Assembly (NCBI GenBank): GCA_000969725.1
Contig: JXSR01S067936.1
Reading direction: 5' to 3' (one strand)
Source: Ophiothrix spiculata
Taxonomy: Eukaryota; Echinodermata; Ophiuroidea; Amphilepidida; Ophiotrichidae
DNA length: 33,922 bases
Position 1 is the first letter of the stretch. Every line of letters starts with the position of its first letter. Position numbers and translations under genes: made by a program. Shown here piece by piece: positions 1-8,810 of the stretch. A model generated the notes under the pieces. That model was given only the letters and a program-made list of their open reading frames with translations, searched no databases and was not told the origin of the DNA.

Positions 1-406
1 CCACATAATTCAGAGGTGTACAACGATAAAGTGAAAATATATACGCCGGCGTATAATTTGATGTATGATATTTCTCTATAACATTGTGTATCAATGATAT
101 TGACATGTGAATCATCCAATGAAGTTTTGAGAGGTTGGGGGTCACAAAATTTGAGTGACCAGGGGGGTCACTAAATGGCCACCCACACCGGCGTAATTAG
201 AAAGATCACTCGATTGTGTGCATGGATTTTTCTACTTAATGCCTCTTGTCTGAGGGTGATCTCCCGGGGGCACTCACTTTATTTATTGACGGAGTGTGGA
301 AACTGAAAAACCGGGCAGTCTTTGGAACTGAAATAATCTTGAAATGAGCATCTCCGAGAGCAGAAGAGTAGGGGGTCTTTAGTGCGGCATATACCAGTAC
401 CTTCCA
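1..406. other. non-coding AT-rich stretch, no gene seen
   Basis: No frame of note. It holds a perfect 16-base palindrome, TATACGCCGGCGTATA, at 40-55, and a short GGTCAC/GTGACC stem near 140-162. Neither is tied to a known element. Confidence 0.5.
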
Positions 407-682
407 TCAGTGTAAGTGATCCCCTCCCCCGGGCTGTCGGCACAAAAGAATTGGGATCAAGAAAAGGCAGTACAAAAAATAGAAAAGAAGAGCAAAGGGA
501 ATCTTAATCCTGCAGTGTTCCTCAAGCATCCTTTCAAACCGTTCCACACTACCACTGTCTCTCCAGTCAACAGAAATCTCTATTCTTCTAAGGAAATTGA
601 TAACTGATGTTAAATATTCGTTTCCGTGGTCGTTATCTGTTGCGCCATATTGTGAAATTGATATTCTGAGCCTGTCGTACAT
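407..682 (-). CDS. doubtful 91-codon open frame with one hydrophobic segment
   Basis: I do not recognise this product. The frame opens with ATG right after an in-frame TAA and runs 91 codons. Residues 1-59 are a mixed, charged stretch of the kind seen in real proteins (for example SVERFERMLEEHCRI). Residues about 61-81 are strongly hydrophobic and could span a membrane, but they are read from the complement of an A-rich tract and may be an accident of base composition. There is no clear splice acceptor upstream, since the minus strand there is A-rich from the neighbouring minisatellite. It could be a small exon, a fragment of a mobile element, or chance. No partner gene is visible nearby. Confidence 0.2.
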   Translation of the reverse strand: MYDRLRISISQYGATDNDHGNEYLTSVINFLRRIEISVDWRDSGSVERFERMLEEHCRIKIPFALLFYFLYCLFLIPILLCRQPGGGDHLH

Positions 683-690
683 TTAGGGAT

Positions 691-859
691 CTTCACCAAC
701 ATTTTTTTTTCTCACCAGCATTTTTTTTTTCTCGCCAGCATATTTTTTCTCGCCAACATTTTTTTCTCACCACCCTTTTTTTCTCGCCAACATTTTTTCC
801 TTACCAGCATTTTTTTTTCACGAACATTATTTTCTCGCCAACATTTTTTTTCTCACCAT
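691..859. repeat. minisatellite, T-rich units around CTCGCCAACA
   Basis: About eight or nine imperfect units of 18-22 bases, each a T run followed by CTCGCCAACA, CTCACCAGCA or a close variant. Most differences lie in T-run length, with some substitutions in the short GC-bearing part, as expected from replication slippage on an old array. Confidence 0.85.
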
Positions 860-866
860 ATAGGTA

Positions 867-966
867 GTAGAACTCGACATACAGTGAGGGACAACTCGAC
901 CAATAGGCAGGAAAACTCGACCAATAGAGTGGTGATCTCAACATATAGAGTGAAAAACTCAACATA
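867..966. repeat. minisatellite, units around AACTCGACCAATAGAGTG
   Basis: Four to five degenerate units of about 22-27 bases share AACTCGAC or AACTCAAC followed by ATA and a G-rich end. It begins within about 10 bases of the preceding T-rich array, so two unrelated tandem arrays lie side by side. Confidence 0.7.
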
Positions 967-1775
967 GTTTTGTCATGCGAGGCGTGCCATAGCGTTGATT
1001 CGGGGAAAAAATAGTAATTATACAGTGGAACAGGCCTTATTTTCTTAGCCTACTGGTCAATGCTAAAATATAAACTATTCGTTTTTATGAAACTCTTTTT
1101 CTTTCATAATATTTTCAATATTTCACTTAGAAGATATAAAATATGTTTAAAATTTAATTTTGAATATCATCATTTGCATATAATTAGCATATTTGAAACA
1201 AAAAAACAACCAAGGAAATCTATATTTTTGACAATCTTGACATTAATTTGGAACTTTTTGCATTCAGACAGTTTGTTACTACATGGTTAAATTTCTATTA
1301 GACGGGTTTTGATTATTTTGCGTACTTCTCCTTTTTTACCGAAAAGTGTGCAAAAACGCCTTTTTTTGAATTGCCTATATTTTGTTTAGCGTTTTATTAA
1401 ATTTTCTAATTTTGGTATTAAAGGATCCAGAAAAACATTCCAAAAAAATCGGTCAGACAGATTTTGAAATACTTCATACTTTTAAAGTTACAACGTAATT
1501 ACTGTTTAAAACATTTTGACATTTTTGCTAATTTAACAGAAAATTCAAGATAAAGTACCGAAATTGCATTACAAATGTATGTAAACTATGGTTATAGATA
1601 ACTTCTGTAACATTTTGTCTGGAAATAAAACAACAAATCAGTTATAATTAATATGTCTTTATTCTGGACTAATTTTAAAGGCACTAGTATTATGTTAGCA
1701 ATTTACAGCTATTGTATTTCCAGACCATTAGTTACCCAATAGTTTAGCATTACTCACAACACCATTCAAACACTC
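967..1775. other. AT-rich stretch without recognised features
   Basis: Poly-A and poly-T tracts and a 76-codon chance frame made of low-complexity residues. No repeat, RNA gene or exon signature seen. Confidence 0.5.
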
Positions 1776-2067
1776 ACACTATGGGAATTTTACGCTGAGT
1801 TTTATTTGGGCAATCTGAAAATTGTTCAGTTATTTTTGTGTGTGATTTAATGTACGTTGTATTGAGCACCGGTTGTGGATAAATCTATCACACATTTCCA
1901 CAACTGATGATCATTTATAATGAACAATAGAATCTCTGAAAATACCGCAGAAAAATAACTGAAACATTTTCAAAGCCCCATTTTGCCTTCGTATTTCAAA
2001 TTTAAGAGAGGTTTCAGAGTGTCAAAAATATTCAGCGTATCTATTCAGCGCAAAATTTCCGTAGTGT
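1776..2067. mobile_element. inverted-repeat (MITE-like) element, about 0.29 kb
   Basis: The ends are inverted copies: 1776-1798 pairs with 2045-2067 at 20 of 23 positions. A second inner pair carries TTCAGTTATTTTT near 1823-1837 and its complement at 1951-1965. A third stem, GTTGTGGA/TCCACAAC, lies near the centre at about 1872-1906. The whole unit is therefore self-complementary with indels, as in a decayed foldback or MITE. I see no clear target-site duplication, so the superfamily is unknown. Confidence 0.55.
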
Positions 2068-2279
2068 CATTATACGAAGTCAATAGTGTGTGTTTAAAGG
2101 ACCTGATCATTCAGTTGAAACATTAAATAAACGCACCACTGATTGGCTTAATATTTAGCCTTGCCCGTAATATCCTACTTTCCACCAATATTCCATTCAT
2201 GTAAAAGCTATCTCAGCTTCTAGTCAGCTTCGGTCCGGAAAAACTTTATGACGTCATAATTACGTAACGCCTTAATGGA

Positions 2280-2866
2280 TACCCTCAGGAGGTAAATGAT
2301 TTTAGATATCTCGGGTCATATGTAGCAGATAGCAAACAAGACTTCCTCACCCGCAAAGCTCAAGCATAGAATGCCTGCAATAAACTTCATTACATCTGGC
2401 AGTCTGGTATCTCCACATCCACAAAGCTTGCCTTTTTTTAGAGCATGTGTAGAGAGCATTTTTCTCTATGGAGCTGAAACATGGACCATGAAGAAGGAAT
2501 TTCAAGACCGCCTTGATGGCACTTATACCAGACTTCTCATGAGAGTTCAGAATATTTCCTGGCATGATCACAAAACAAAGGCTGAAATATACAGTGGCGT
2601 ACCTCCCATTTCTTCCATCGTTGCCCAACGTCGGGCTCGCTTTGCAGGCCACTGTTTTCGAGCAAAGGACCAAGTCATATCGGATCTAGTTTGTTGGAGA
2701 CTTCCATGCCCAAAGCGTGGAAGAAGACCACTCAACTACACTGATATGATTGCAAGAGATATCCAGCAAGATCCTCTTGATTTAACAAATCTTATGGGTG
2801 ACATAATTTCTTGGCAGAGTGTTGTGAATTGCATCTTGGTTGCGACCGCAAGATGATGATGATGAT
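2280..2866 (+). pseudogene. 3' end of an RTE-type non-LTR retrotransposon, broken
   Basis: This is the C-terminal end of an endonuclease/reverse transcriptase polyprotein of the RTE kind, which copies element RNA into the genome. Upstream of the main frame, 2289-2366 reads EVNDFRYLGSYVAD, the typical lead-in after the reverse transcriptase core. An in-frame TAG follows at 2367-2369. The frame then shifts by one inside the T run at 2433-2439. From there the frame ending at 2856 shows, in its own numbering from 2371, FLYGAETWTM (31-40), SWHDHKT (63-69), QRRARFAGHCFR (86-97) and a GRRPLNYTDMI stretch, all usual landmarks. It ends in overlapping TGA triplets forming a (GAT)n tail, typical of RTE 3' ends. 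It is 5'-truncated: the endonuclease and catalytic domains are absent. It cannot make a working protein. Confidence 0.88.
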
Positions 2867-2878
2867 CAATGGATAGAG

Positions 2879-3029
2879 GAGACCCTACCCTTTACTATAG
2901 AACCAAACAATATAACTTTGGGGGTCCCAATTTTAAAATCACAGGGGGTGGTAAACCACCACCCCCCCTCCCCCCACCCCCTCTCAGGAAAACGTGTTAC
3001 AGTAAAAGGTTTAGTAAGACGAGGGTTAA
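2879..3029. repeat. G-run/C-run interspersed repeat, copy A
   Basis: A 150-base segment from GAGACCCTACCC to ACGAGGGTTAA that recurs in the same direction at 4266-4411. Its centre holds ACAGGGGGTGG followed by CCACCACCCCCC, which can fold into a GC hairpin. It starts 12 bases after the RTE tail, so it may belong to a second insertion there. Function unknown. Confidence 0.8.
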
Positions 3030-3636
3030 AATCTCAACTTTTAGATGAAACCAAAAAAATCAATTTTGAGTTTGCAGACCTTAAGGTACCTTTCGATATG
3101 ACGGGTCACATATGCGGCACGTCTCTCTAGTAACCCTTTTGTACAAAGGGGGATTTGAACAGTCAATAAATTTACTACCGCATATATATATAAAGGAATC
3201 AGGTATGAGCAAAGTTGAACATTTTCTTCGCTTAAAGGTTATGATATTTCTTTTAAATGTTTTTAGTAAATCTATGCGCAGAAGTGGTCTCTTGCTTTAA
3301 TGAATAAGTTTAAACAAGGATCAGTAACTTAAGCTTTCAGGCATGTCTAATAAATGCTGGCATTTTGAATTCAACTAGTGTGCAAACACCCATACAAGTC
3401 TGAAGGATTCAAAAGTAAATAGAGGCCATTGTCGCTATCTTGTTTCCTGCTTAATGCATTACACTTTGTGTGAATGTAGTAGTAACCTTTAACAGAACAA
3501 ATGTGAAAATTTGAGGACTTAACCTTTTAATACCATTATTTTATAATGGGAAGTTTTCTCATTGCAAATGCACATAATCATTCAACTTGAAACATGATCA
3601 CACTTTGTCAACATCTCTTATCAGCATCACATGAAA
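3030..3636. other. stretch without recognised features
   Basis: Only short chance frames and a TATA microsatellite tract near 3183-3192. No exon, RNA gene or repeat identified. Confidence 0.45.
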
Positions 3637-4203
3637 CAATAATTAGAGAACGATCAACAATAACACCTAACCCCCTTTAGAGGGAAAAAAAGTCCTACGC
3701 ACGTAATGACTGAGAACGACGCCTACATTGGAAAACAATCTGCTCACTAAATTCCGTGGAAGATTGGTTAAAGATAGTTGACTGGTTGGTATGGTTTCTA
3801 TTGAAATGTTACATGGACAAAAAAATAAAGCTTTATTGTGTTTCGGACATGTTAATGTACTACTTTAAAGGTTAAAATATATCTATCAAAATCTAAAGTT
3901 TACTGTGCAACAAAAGGGGTCACAATGATTAGAGAACGATCAACAACCACGTAATCATCCCCTTTAAAAGGAAAAAAAGTCCCACGCATGTAATGACTGA
4001 GACCGGCGCCTATATGGGGAAACAATCTGCTCACTAAATTCCGTGAAAGATTGATTAAAGATAGTTGACTGGTTGGTATGGTTTCTATTGAAATGTTACA
4101 TGGACAAAAAAATAAAGCTTTATTGTGTTTCGGACATGTTAATGTACTACTTTAAAGGTTAAAAGATATCTATCAAAATCTAAAGTTTACTGTGCCATAA
4201 AAA
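3637..4203. repeat. tandem duplication, two units of about 287 bp
   Basis: The segment 3637-3910 recurs at 3924-4203 with an offset of 286-287 bases. Both units begin AATTAGAGAACG or GATTAGAGAACG and end near CTAAAGTTTACTGTGC. The right two thirds of the units are nearly identical, including a long identical block from about 3773 to 3875 in unit one. The left third has more substitutions. This could be local conversion of the right part or uneven divergence. Confidence 0.9.
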
Positions 4204-4265
4204 AGTATCATGGTATTTCAGAACCACCGATATTGTCCTAAACTGAAAGCATTGTCGAACAACGT

Positions 4266-4411
4266 GAGACCCTACCCTATACCATAGTATCAAACAATAT
4301 AACTTTCGGGGGTCCCAAGTTCAAAATCACAGGGGGGGGGGGGGGCACCCCCCCCCCAACCCCCCTCAGGAAGACGTGTTACAGAACAAGGCTTAGGAAG
4401 ACGAGGGTTAA
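4266..4411. repeat. G-run/C-run interspersed repeat, copy B
   Basis: Second copy of the repeat at 2879-3029, same direction. The centre has become a run of about 14 G, then CA, then a run of about 10 C, so the GC hairpin potential is stronger than in copy A. The flanks GAGACCCTACCC and GACGAGGGTTAA are kept. A chance proline/glycine-rich frame lies over it and is not a gene. Confidence 0.8.
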
Positions 4412-5020
4412 GGAATAAATACATATATAACATTTGAGGATTTAAGATGATTATTATTTCTAAGCCAAACACAAACTCTAAGAAAAGGAGTTAAAACTAT
4501 CGTGGTCCCGTGCTCTTGAATGCTTTCGATGGCACCTAAAAGCTGTGATATCAATCAAACAATTCAAGTATACTTTGTTAAACATGCGACTCATTTATTT
4601 ATTTTCACCATCTTTGATCAATTTTTCCAATCCATACGATTAACTACTTCAATTCATTCTTTGTCAATTTCTTGAATCATGTTTTCTAACTTTAAGCATT
4701 CTGCACCTATGGCCGTCTAATTCCGTCACTCTATAGAAGTTTGTCGTAGAGCTCAGAATTATATTTATGAAGAATTTGTGTCAGTGCTATAATGCGGTCA
4801 GATTTGAATGTTTTATAATGGTGGATATTAGGGCTATTCTATTAGACCATAAGTCATGAATTGGTCAGAAAAAGTGTAACATACCACTAAATGAGAAAAA
4901 CATCATAATATGAATATTTGTCAACACAGGAATAAATATTTACATTTTAAGATCATAAAAGTATACATTTTTTCAAAGCTCATAGTACAAGGATACCAAA
5001 TATGCAAATCATACTGACAT
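4412..5020. other. AT-rich stretch without recognised features
   Basis: No frame longer than chance, no repeat and no RNA gene seen. Confidence 0.45.
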
Positions 5021-5072
5021 TATACAGGGTGTGTGAAAATTATACAGGGTGTGTGGAATTTATACAGGGTGT
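5021..5072. repeat. three tandem copies of TATACAGGGTGT, period 20
   Basis: TATACAGGGTGT starts at 5021, 5041 and 5061, exactly 20 bases apart. A related TATACAGGGTG occurs alone near 5618. The motif resembles the terminal sequence of mariner-type elements, such as that at 6545-6566, so this may be an array built from transposon ends. Confidence 0.75.
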
Positions 5073-5253
5073 AAACTGAAAAATGTGTGTTGATTTTACT
5101 CTCTTCACACACCTAAACAGCTACCATCATAAATCAAGGCAGGTTATGGATTTATAATAATGAAACATAGGGCTATCAATAAGAAAATAGGATTGTTCAC
5201 TAAATGTCCATACGATGAAATATACAAGGTGGTGACAGTTATATGAAGAGCTC

Positions 5254-5496
5254 AGTTCCAAAAGGGAATAACTCCACTTTTTGTCAAAATTGAGTTATTG
5301 GTACCAATGAGCAGTATTACCCCTCGGGTTTCATGGAATGAACCCTTTTCCCCAAAAAAAATCTCTTGTTTCGATAATGGATTTTTCTGGTATAATTTAC
5401 TGTGTAAATTTTGCCATAAAATGACCGAATTTAGTTCCAAAAGGCATTAACTCCACCATATTTTACCATTTTAGTTCCAAAAGAGAATAACTCCAC
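5254..5496. repeat. three direct copies of a 24-base AGTTCCAAAAG...CTCCAC motif
   Basis: Copies at 5254-5277, 5433-5456 and 5473-5496 share AGTTCCAAAAG and AACTCCAC with two or three variable positions between. The last two are 40 bases apart and share flanking sequence, so they are a short tandem pair. No known family. Confidence 0.75.
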
Positions 5497-5681
5497 TAAA
5501 AATTGAATGATAATTCATAAATTACAATTAAAAGAAATCTTTCAGATTTCTCAAACGGATTGCATTTTAGTCACTAGCATATATCCTAATATTTAACCAC
5601 CTGCTGCTTTTTTAGTATACAGGGTGATCAAACATGAATTATCTCAACAAGTAATCTGATCCAATAGCATTTGGTATATTT

Positions 5682-5961
5682 GTAAGGGCTAAAACATAGT
5701 CGGCCTAAAATTTTCGCTACCAAAGATTTGGTCGTGAAGTTAAAATGACGAGTGACTCCAAACAAAATAATTTCAACACAAAGTTGAGACCAAATAAAAT
5801 TTCGCGCTAGATTGCACATGTTATTGAATTGCCATATACATTGGACCAAATGTTTGTTACCAGTTCATACTTTAAATTCGATGGCAAATATTTGGTGACG
5901 TCACGACCAAATGTTTGGTAGCGAAAATATTGTTTGGAGGCCGACTCTCTTTTGGCCTTAC
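5682..5961. mobile_element. inverted-repeat element (MITE-like), about 280 bp
   Basis: The left arm 5682-5740 and right arm 5898-5961 are complementary. Shared blocks in the same sense are GTAAGG, AGTCGGCCT, TTTTCGCTACCAAA and ATTTGGTCGTGA. One arm has an insertion of about seven bases after the GGCCT block. There is no coding capacity. The outer boundary is uncertain because no target duplication is evident; the sharp AGTCGGCCT ends at 5699 and 5946 are an alternative boundary. Confidence 0.7.
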
Positions 5962-6126
5962 TCTTAATCCATGCAATTACAGTATTATGCATTATTGAAC
6001 AACAAATCATTATTGTTATTCATTAATTTTTTCACAATTTACAAAACCTATCATAAAATTTCAACCTTTTAACATTCTTAAAACTAGTTGTTGAAATACC
6101 TTGAAGATGATAAAGTTTATCACCTA

Positions 6127-6564
6127 CAGTGTGTCCCAGAATAAACCTTATTTTTTGCGTGCAATTTTCACGAGTTTAACGGATATTTCGAAAATATGTA
6201 AAGGTTGCATTTTATAGCCCATGAATTGAACTTTCAGATACCGTTTGTTTCATTTCAATCGGTAAAGTACAACAAAAGTTATGCTTTGTCAAATAAATTT
6301 ACTGGTCCAATTTCACGAGTTTGTAAGTTCACTCAACCGTAACGATGTTTTGCTTATTTACTACGCACATGCTTTCTGTTATCTATGCTGAAAAAATAAA
6401 CAAATTCGATGTAAAAATAAGACAGATATGATAATACTGCTGATTGAAATGAAACAAACGGTATCTAAAAGTTCAACTCACGGGCTATACAATACTTTCT
6501 GACTATCCGTTAAACCCATAAAAATTGCACGCAAAGATTGTAAGGTTTATTCTGGGACACCCTG
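6127..6564. mobile_element. mariner-like MITE with 120-130 bp inverted ends and TA flanks
   Basis: The left arm 6127-6260 and right arm 6442-6564 are inverted copies at roughly 80% identity. Shared blocks include GTCCCAGAATAAACCTTA, TTTGCGTGCAATTTT, GTTTAACGGATA and ATACCGTTTGTTTCATTTC. The tips read CAGTGTGTCCC on the left and CAGGGTGTCCC on the right (right end inverted), each flanked by TA at 6125-6126 and 6565-6566. Known from the family: Tc1/mariner elements insert at TA. The inside is too short for a transposase, so this is a non-autonomous copy that would depend on a transposase from elsewhere. Confidence 0.85.
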
Positions 6565-6566
6565 TA

Positions 6567-6953
6567 TATTCAATACATCACCTACCATTACCTTCTTTGG
6601 CATGAAGAGATATTATTGTTTGTCAATAAAAAGTGTGCAAAAATTGTTCTTCTTGGATTTCAACTTTAGGCGTGACAACTTCCGAAAGATTTGTGATTTT
6701 TCACAATTTTGTATACAAGTCAATGGGCTTTTCCGCCACGGTCTTTTCCGCCAACGCCTCCCCGGTTGACTAGGCTTACATTTTAAAACACCATAATATG
6801 TGTTCAGTTGTCTTGGGAGTTTTTGCATTTGAAAGACAATTAAATTGCCCATATTATGATACCAAACCTGTTGCAGTAAGTATTAAACTTATTTAAAAAA
6901 ACTACTGAACTACGAAGAGAGCGTTTTTATGTTACGTCTCCCCGGTATTGGCA
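6567..6953. other. stretch without recognised features
   Basis: Contains two CTCCCCGG motifs (about 6756 and 6937) in otherwise AT-rich sequence. No gene or clear repeat. Confidence 0.4.
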
Positions 6954-7155
6954 TTTACTCCCTGACAACCTTTGACGGACCATTACTTGATATATTGAAA
7001 TCAAGCGAAGTTCGTTAAGGTGTCATTTTATTCATTATAACATACTCTTTACAAATACAAATATTAAAATAGTTACAATGACAAGAGGCTGAATTTACGG
7101 CTGTTTTGGGATGAACGGTCACATTTATTTTTATGTAAAGCTTTATTTTTACTCA

Positions 7156-7750
7156 ACAGGATTTAGGCGCTTTTGGTAACAAACTCATATTTCTGTGTAC
7201 TGGTAGGCGCAACGAAAGCAACTTTGGGTTGGGGAAAAGTACTATTAAAGTACTACACTCTGGCGCCCATAAAAATCTGTTTACTTAATATTGATTTACG
7301 CCATTTTTTAAATGAGCTCTCATTTAAAATTGTATTTCCAAAAAAGGTTCCTAATTCATCTGAAAATTATCCAAAGAAAAATCTCGTCATCCAATTTAAT
7401 TTGTAAGTGTTTACTTCTTTATAAGTTCGGGATAGGTCCTTTAACTATAGTGACATTACTCATGGAAATCAGAACTTTGTTGTTGTTTTTTTTAGAGAGT
7501 TTTATTTACACCCTTAATTGGATATAGGTCCTTTTTGAAATAAACTGTTGTGGATTTAGGCCCTTTTGGAAGCAAACACAGATTTTTGTATACAAAAAAG
7601 CTAAATGAAAGCAACGTCTAGATTATGTACTGTTATAGAATTATTATGAAAATAATAAAACAGTATACATTATGGCATCTATAACTCAATTTTTTACCAA
7701 CTAAAGTGAATTTAGGCCCTTTTAGAAATGAGCTCTAAAAATATATTTCT
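7156..7750. repeat. internal direct repeats of a GGATTTAGGCCCTTTTGG motif
   Basis: The motif with following CAAAC and a TTTTTGTAYAC block occurs at about 7160 and 7552. Shorter relatives lie near 7431, 7518 and 7709. AATGAGCTCT follows the motif near 7312 and 7728. This looks like an old array with a unit of roughly 200 bases, now much diverged. Confidence 0.5.
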
Positions 7751-7898
7751 TTTTATATTTGGTAATACATCATTATAATGTGCAATATGAGCAAGTGTCT
7801 GATTTGCTTAAAACACTTTTTAGTATTTAAATGATATTTATAGTCATTCAAGCAGCGAAAGAACAGGATTGACCAGTGCATATACTACATCAAGATCA

Positions 7899-7922
7899 TT
7901 TTTTTTTTTTTTTTTTTTTTTT
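7899..7922. repeat. T24 homopolymer
   Basis: Twenty-four consecutive T. On the minus strand this is a poly-A tract and could mark the 3' end of a retroposed sequence. The flanking segment to its right, about 7923-7985, resembles 15838-15893, which fits an interspersed family. Confidence 0.6.
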
Positions 7923-7935
7923 GGCACCAGGGTAT

Positions 7936-7985
7936 TGTGTTGGTCTGTTTACCTATTTACTTAAATAAAGGCTGAAATACCCTTG
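7936..7985. repeat. short segment shared with 15846-15893
   Basis: TTGGTCTGTTTACCTATTT... and the 15.85-kb copy CTGGTCTGTTTGCCTATCT... share most positions over about 48 bases. Both continue through GTTGAAATGTCCTTG or GCTGAAATACCCTTG. Likely two decayed copies of one interspersed element. Confidence 0.45.
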
Positions 7986-8475
7986 GGCTTTTGTAAATGA
8001 CAAGAACGTGTTAAGATCAAGATAAAACGAACATCGATAACAAACAATAAGAAAGCAAGACGACATTTACATTCTCAAGTATCGGACGTTCTGTTAAGAT
8101 TATTAAGAAATTGATCAATGCAAAAGATTAAAAAAATAATCTCAGAGGTCGTTTTCAAAAAAACTATATGTCAATAAAGGTTCATATCTCATTTCAGTAC
8201 CATATGTATGTTGCTAATTATACATTCTATATACAATTTCATTCCCGTCAAAAACTGGTTAATCATGTACAATGTTCACAATACTTTATTATTAAAATCT
8301 TTAATCGAAATATATGTGACCGTCCACCCCAAAAAAGCAGTAAATGGCAGCTCTTGTCATTTTCAATTTTTTAATTATTTGCAAAGAACATGCGGGATTA
8401 AAATGACACCTGAATGAACTTCACACGATTTCCAGAAGTCAAGATATGGTCCGTCGAAGGTTGTCAGGGAGTAAA

Positions 8476-8810
8476 ACGTATAACTGAGATAAATGCGTTA
8501 AAAGATTAGTAAGCCCTAAAAAATCAATTTCGGCAAATTACGACCTTGACATGTATTTTCACCTGGAGCGCAAAATGAAGTTTCTAGCATTTACTGCTCA
8601 TACGGGCTGGACGGTCACATATGTCTCTCACATCCGGCATTGTTAATTTACTTGACTGATTAAAACAACTTTCATAAAATAAGATCGCAAAATAAGACAC
8701 ATGCGGGAAGTCATTTTGTGATTTCGCAATTTCTTAAACACAATCTTTGAGGGTGATAACTTACTTCTTGATGTCGAATGATGTTCATTTGGGTGTCATT
8801 TTGATATTTA
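8476..8810. repeat. fragments of the 6954-8475 repeat family
   Basis: TTTACTGCTCATACGGGC and GGACGGTCACATATGTC (about 8588-8625) match the inner part of the inverted arms of the preceding unit. GGTGATAACTTACTTCTTG and GGGTGTCATTTTGATA (about 8751-8807) match the outer part. They are jumbled and incomplete. Confidence 0.5.

Larger units (their letters stand above)
6954..8475. mobile_element. 1.5-kb unit with about 180-bp inverted ends
   Basis: The left arm 6954-7142 and right arm 8298-8475 are inverted copies. The outer 30 bases (TTTACTCCCTGACAACCTT... in one sense) differ at one position only. Similarity then continues with indels through AGGTGTCATTTTA, AATGACAAGAG and ACGGTCACAT. Inside are repeated GGATTTAGGCCCTTTTGG-like motifs (near 7160, 7518, 7552, 7709) and a 24-base T run at 7899-7922. 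No transposase frame is visible, so if mobile it is non-autonomous. Pieces of the same family recur at about 8585-8860 and 9361-9400, which supports a repeat family rather than one local inversion. Confidence 0.65.

Noticed and set aside
2347..2673. 108-codon minus-strand frame over the RTE fragment
   Set aside because: Antisense shadow of the LINE frame; no domain.
2840..3300. two plus-strand frames after the RTE fragment
   Set aside because: They run through the GC repeat and adjoining low-complexity sequence and show no protein features.
5021..5072. CRISPR-like regular spacing of a 12-base word
   Set aside because: The repeat is too short, there are only three units and an 8-base gap; the genome is eukaryotic. 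It is a short tandem array.
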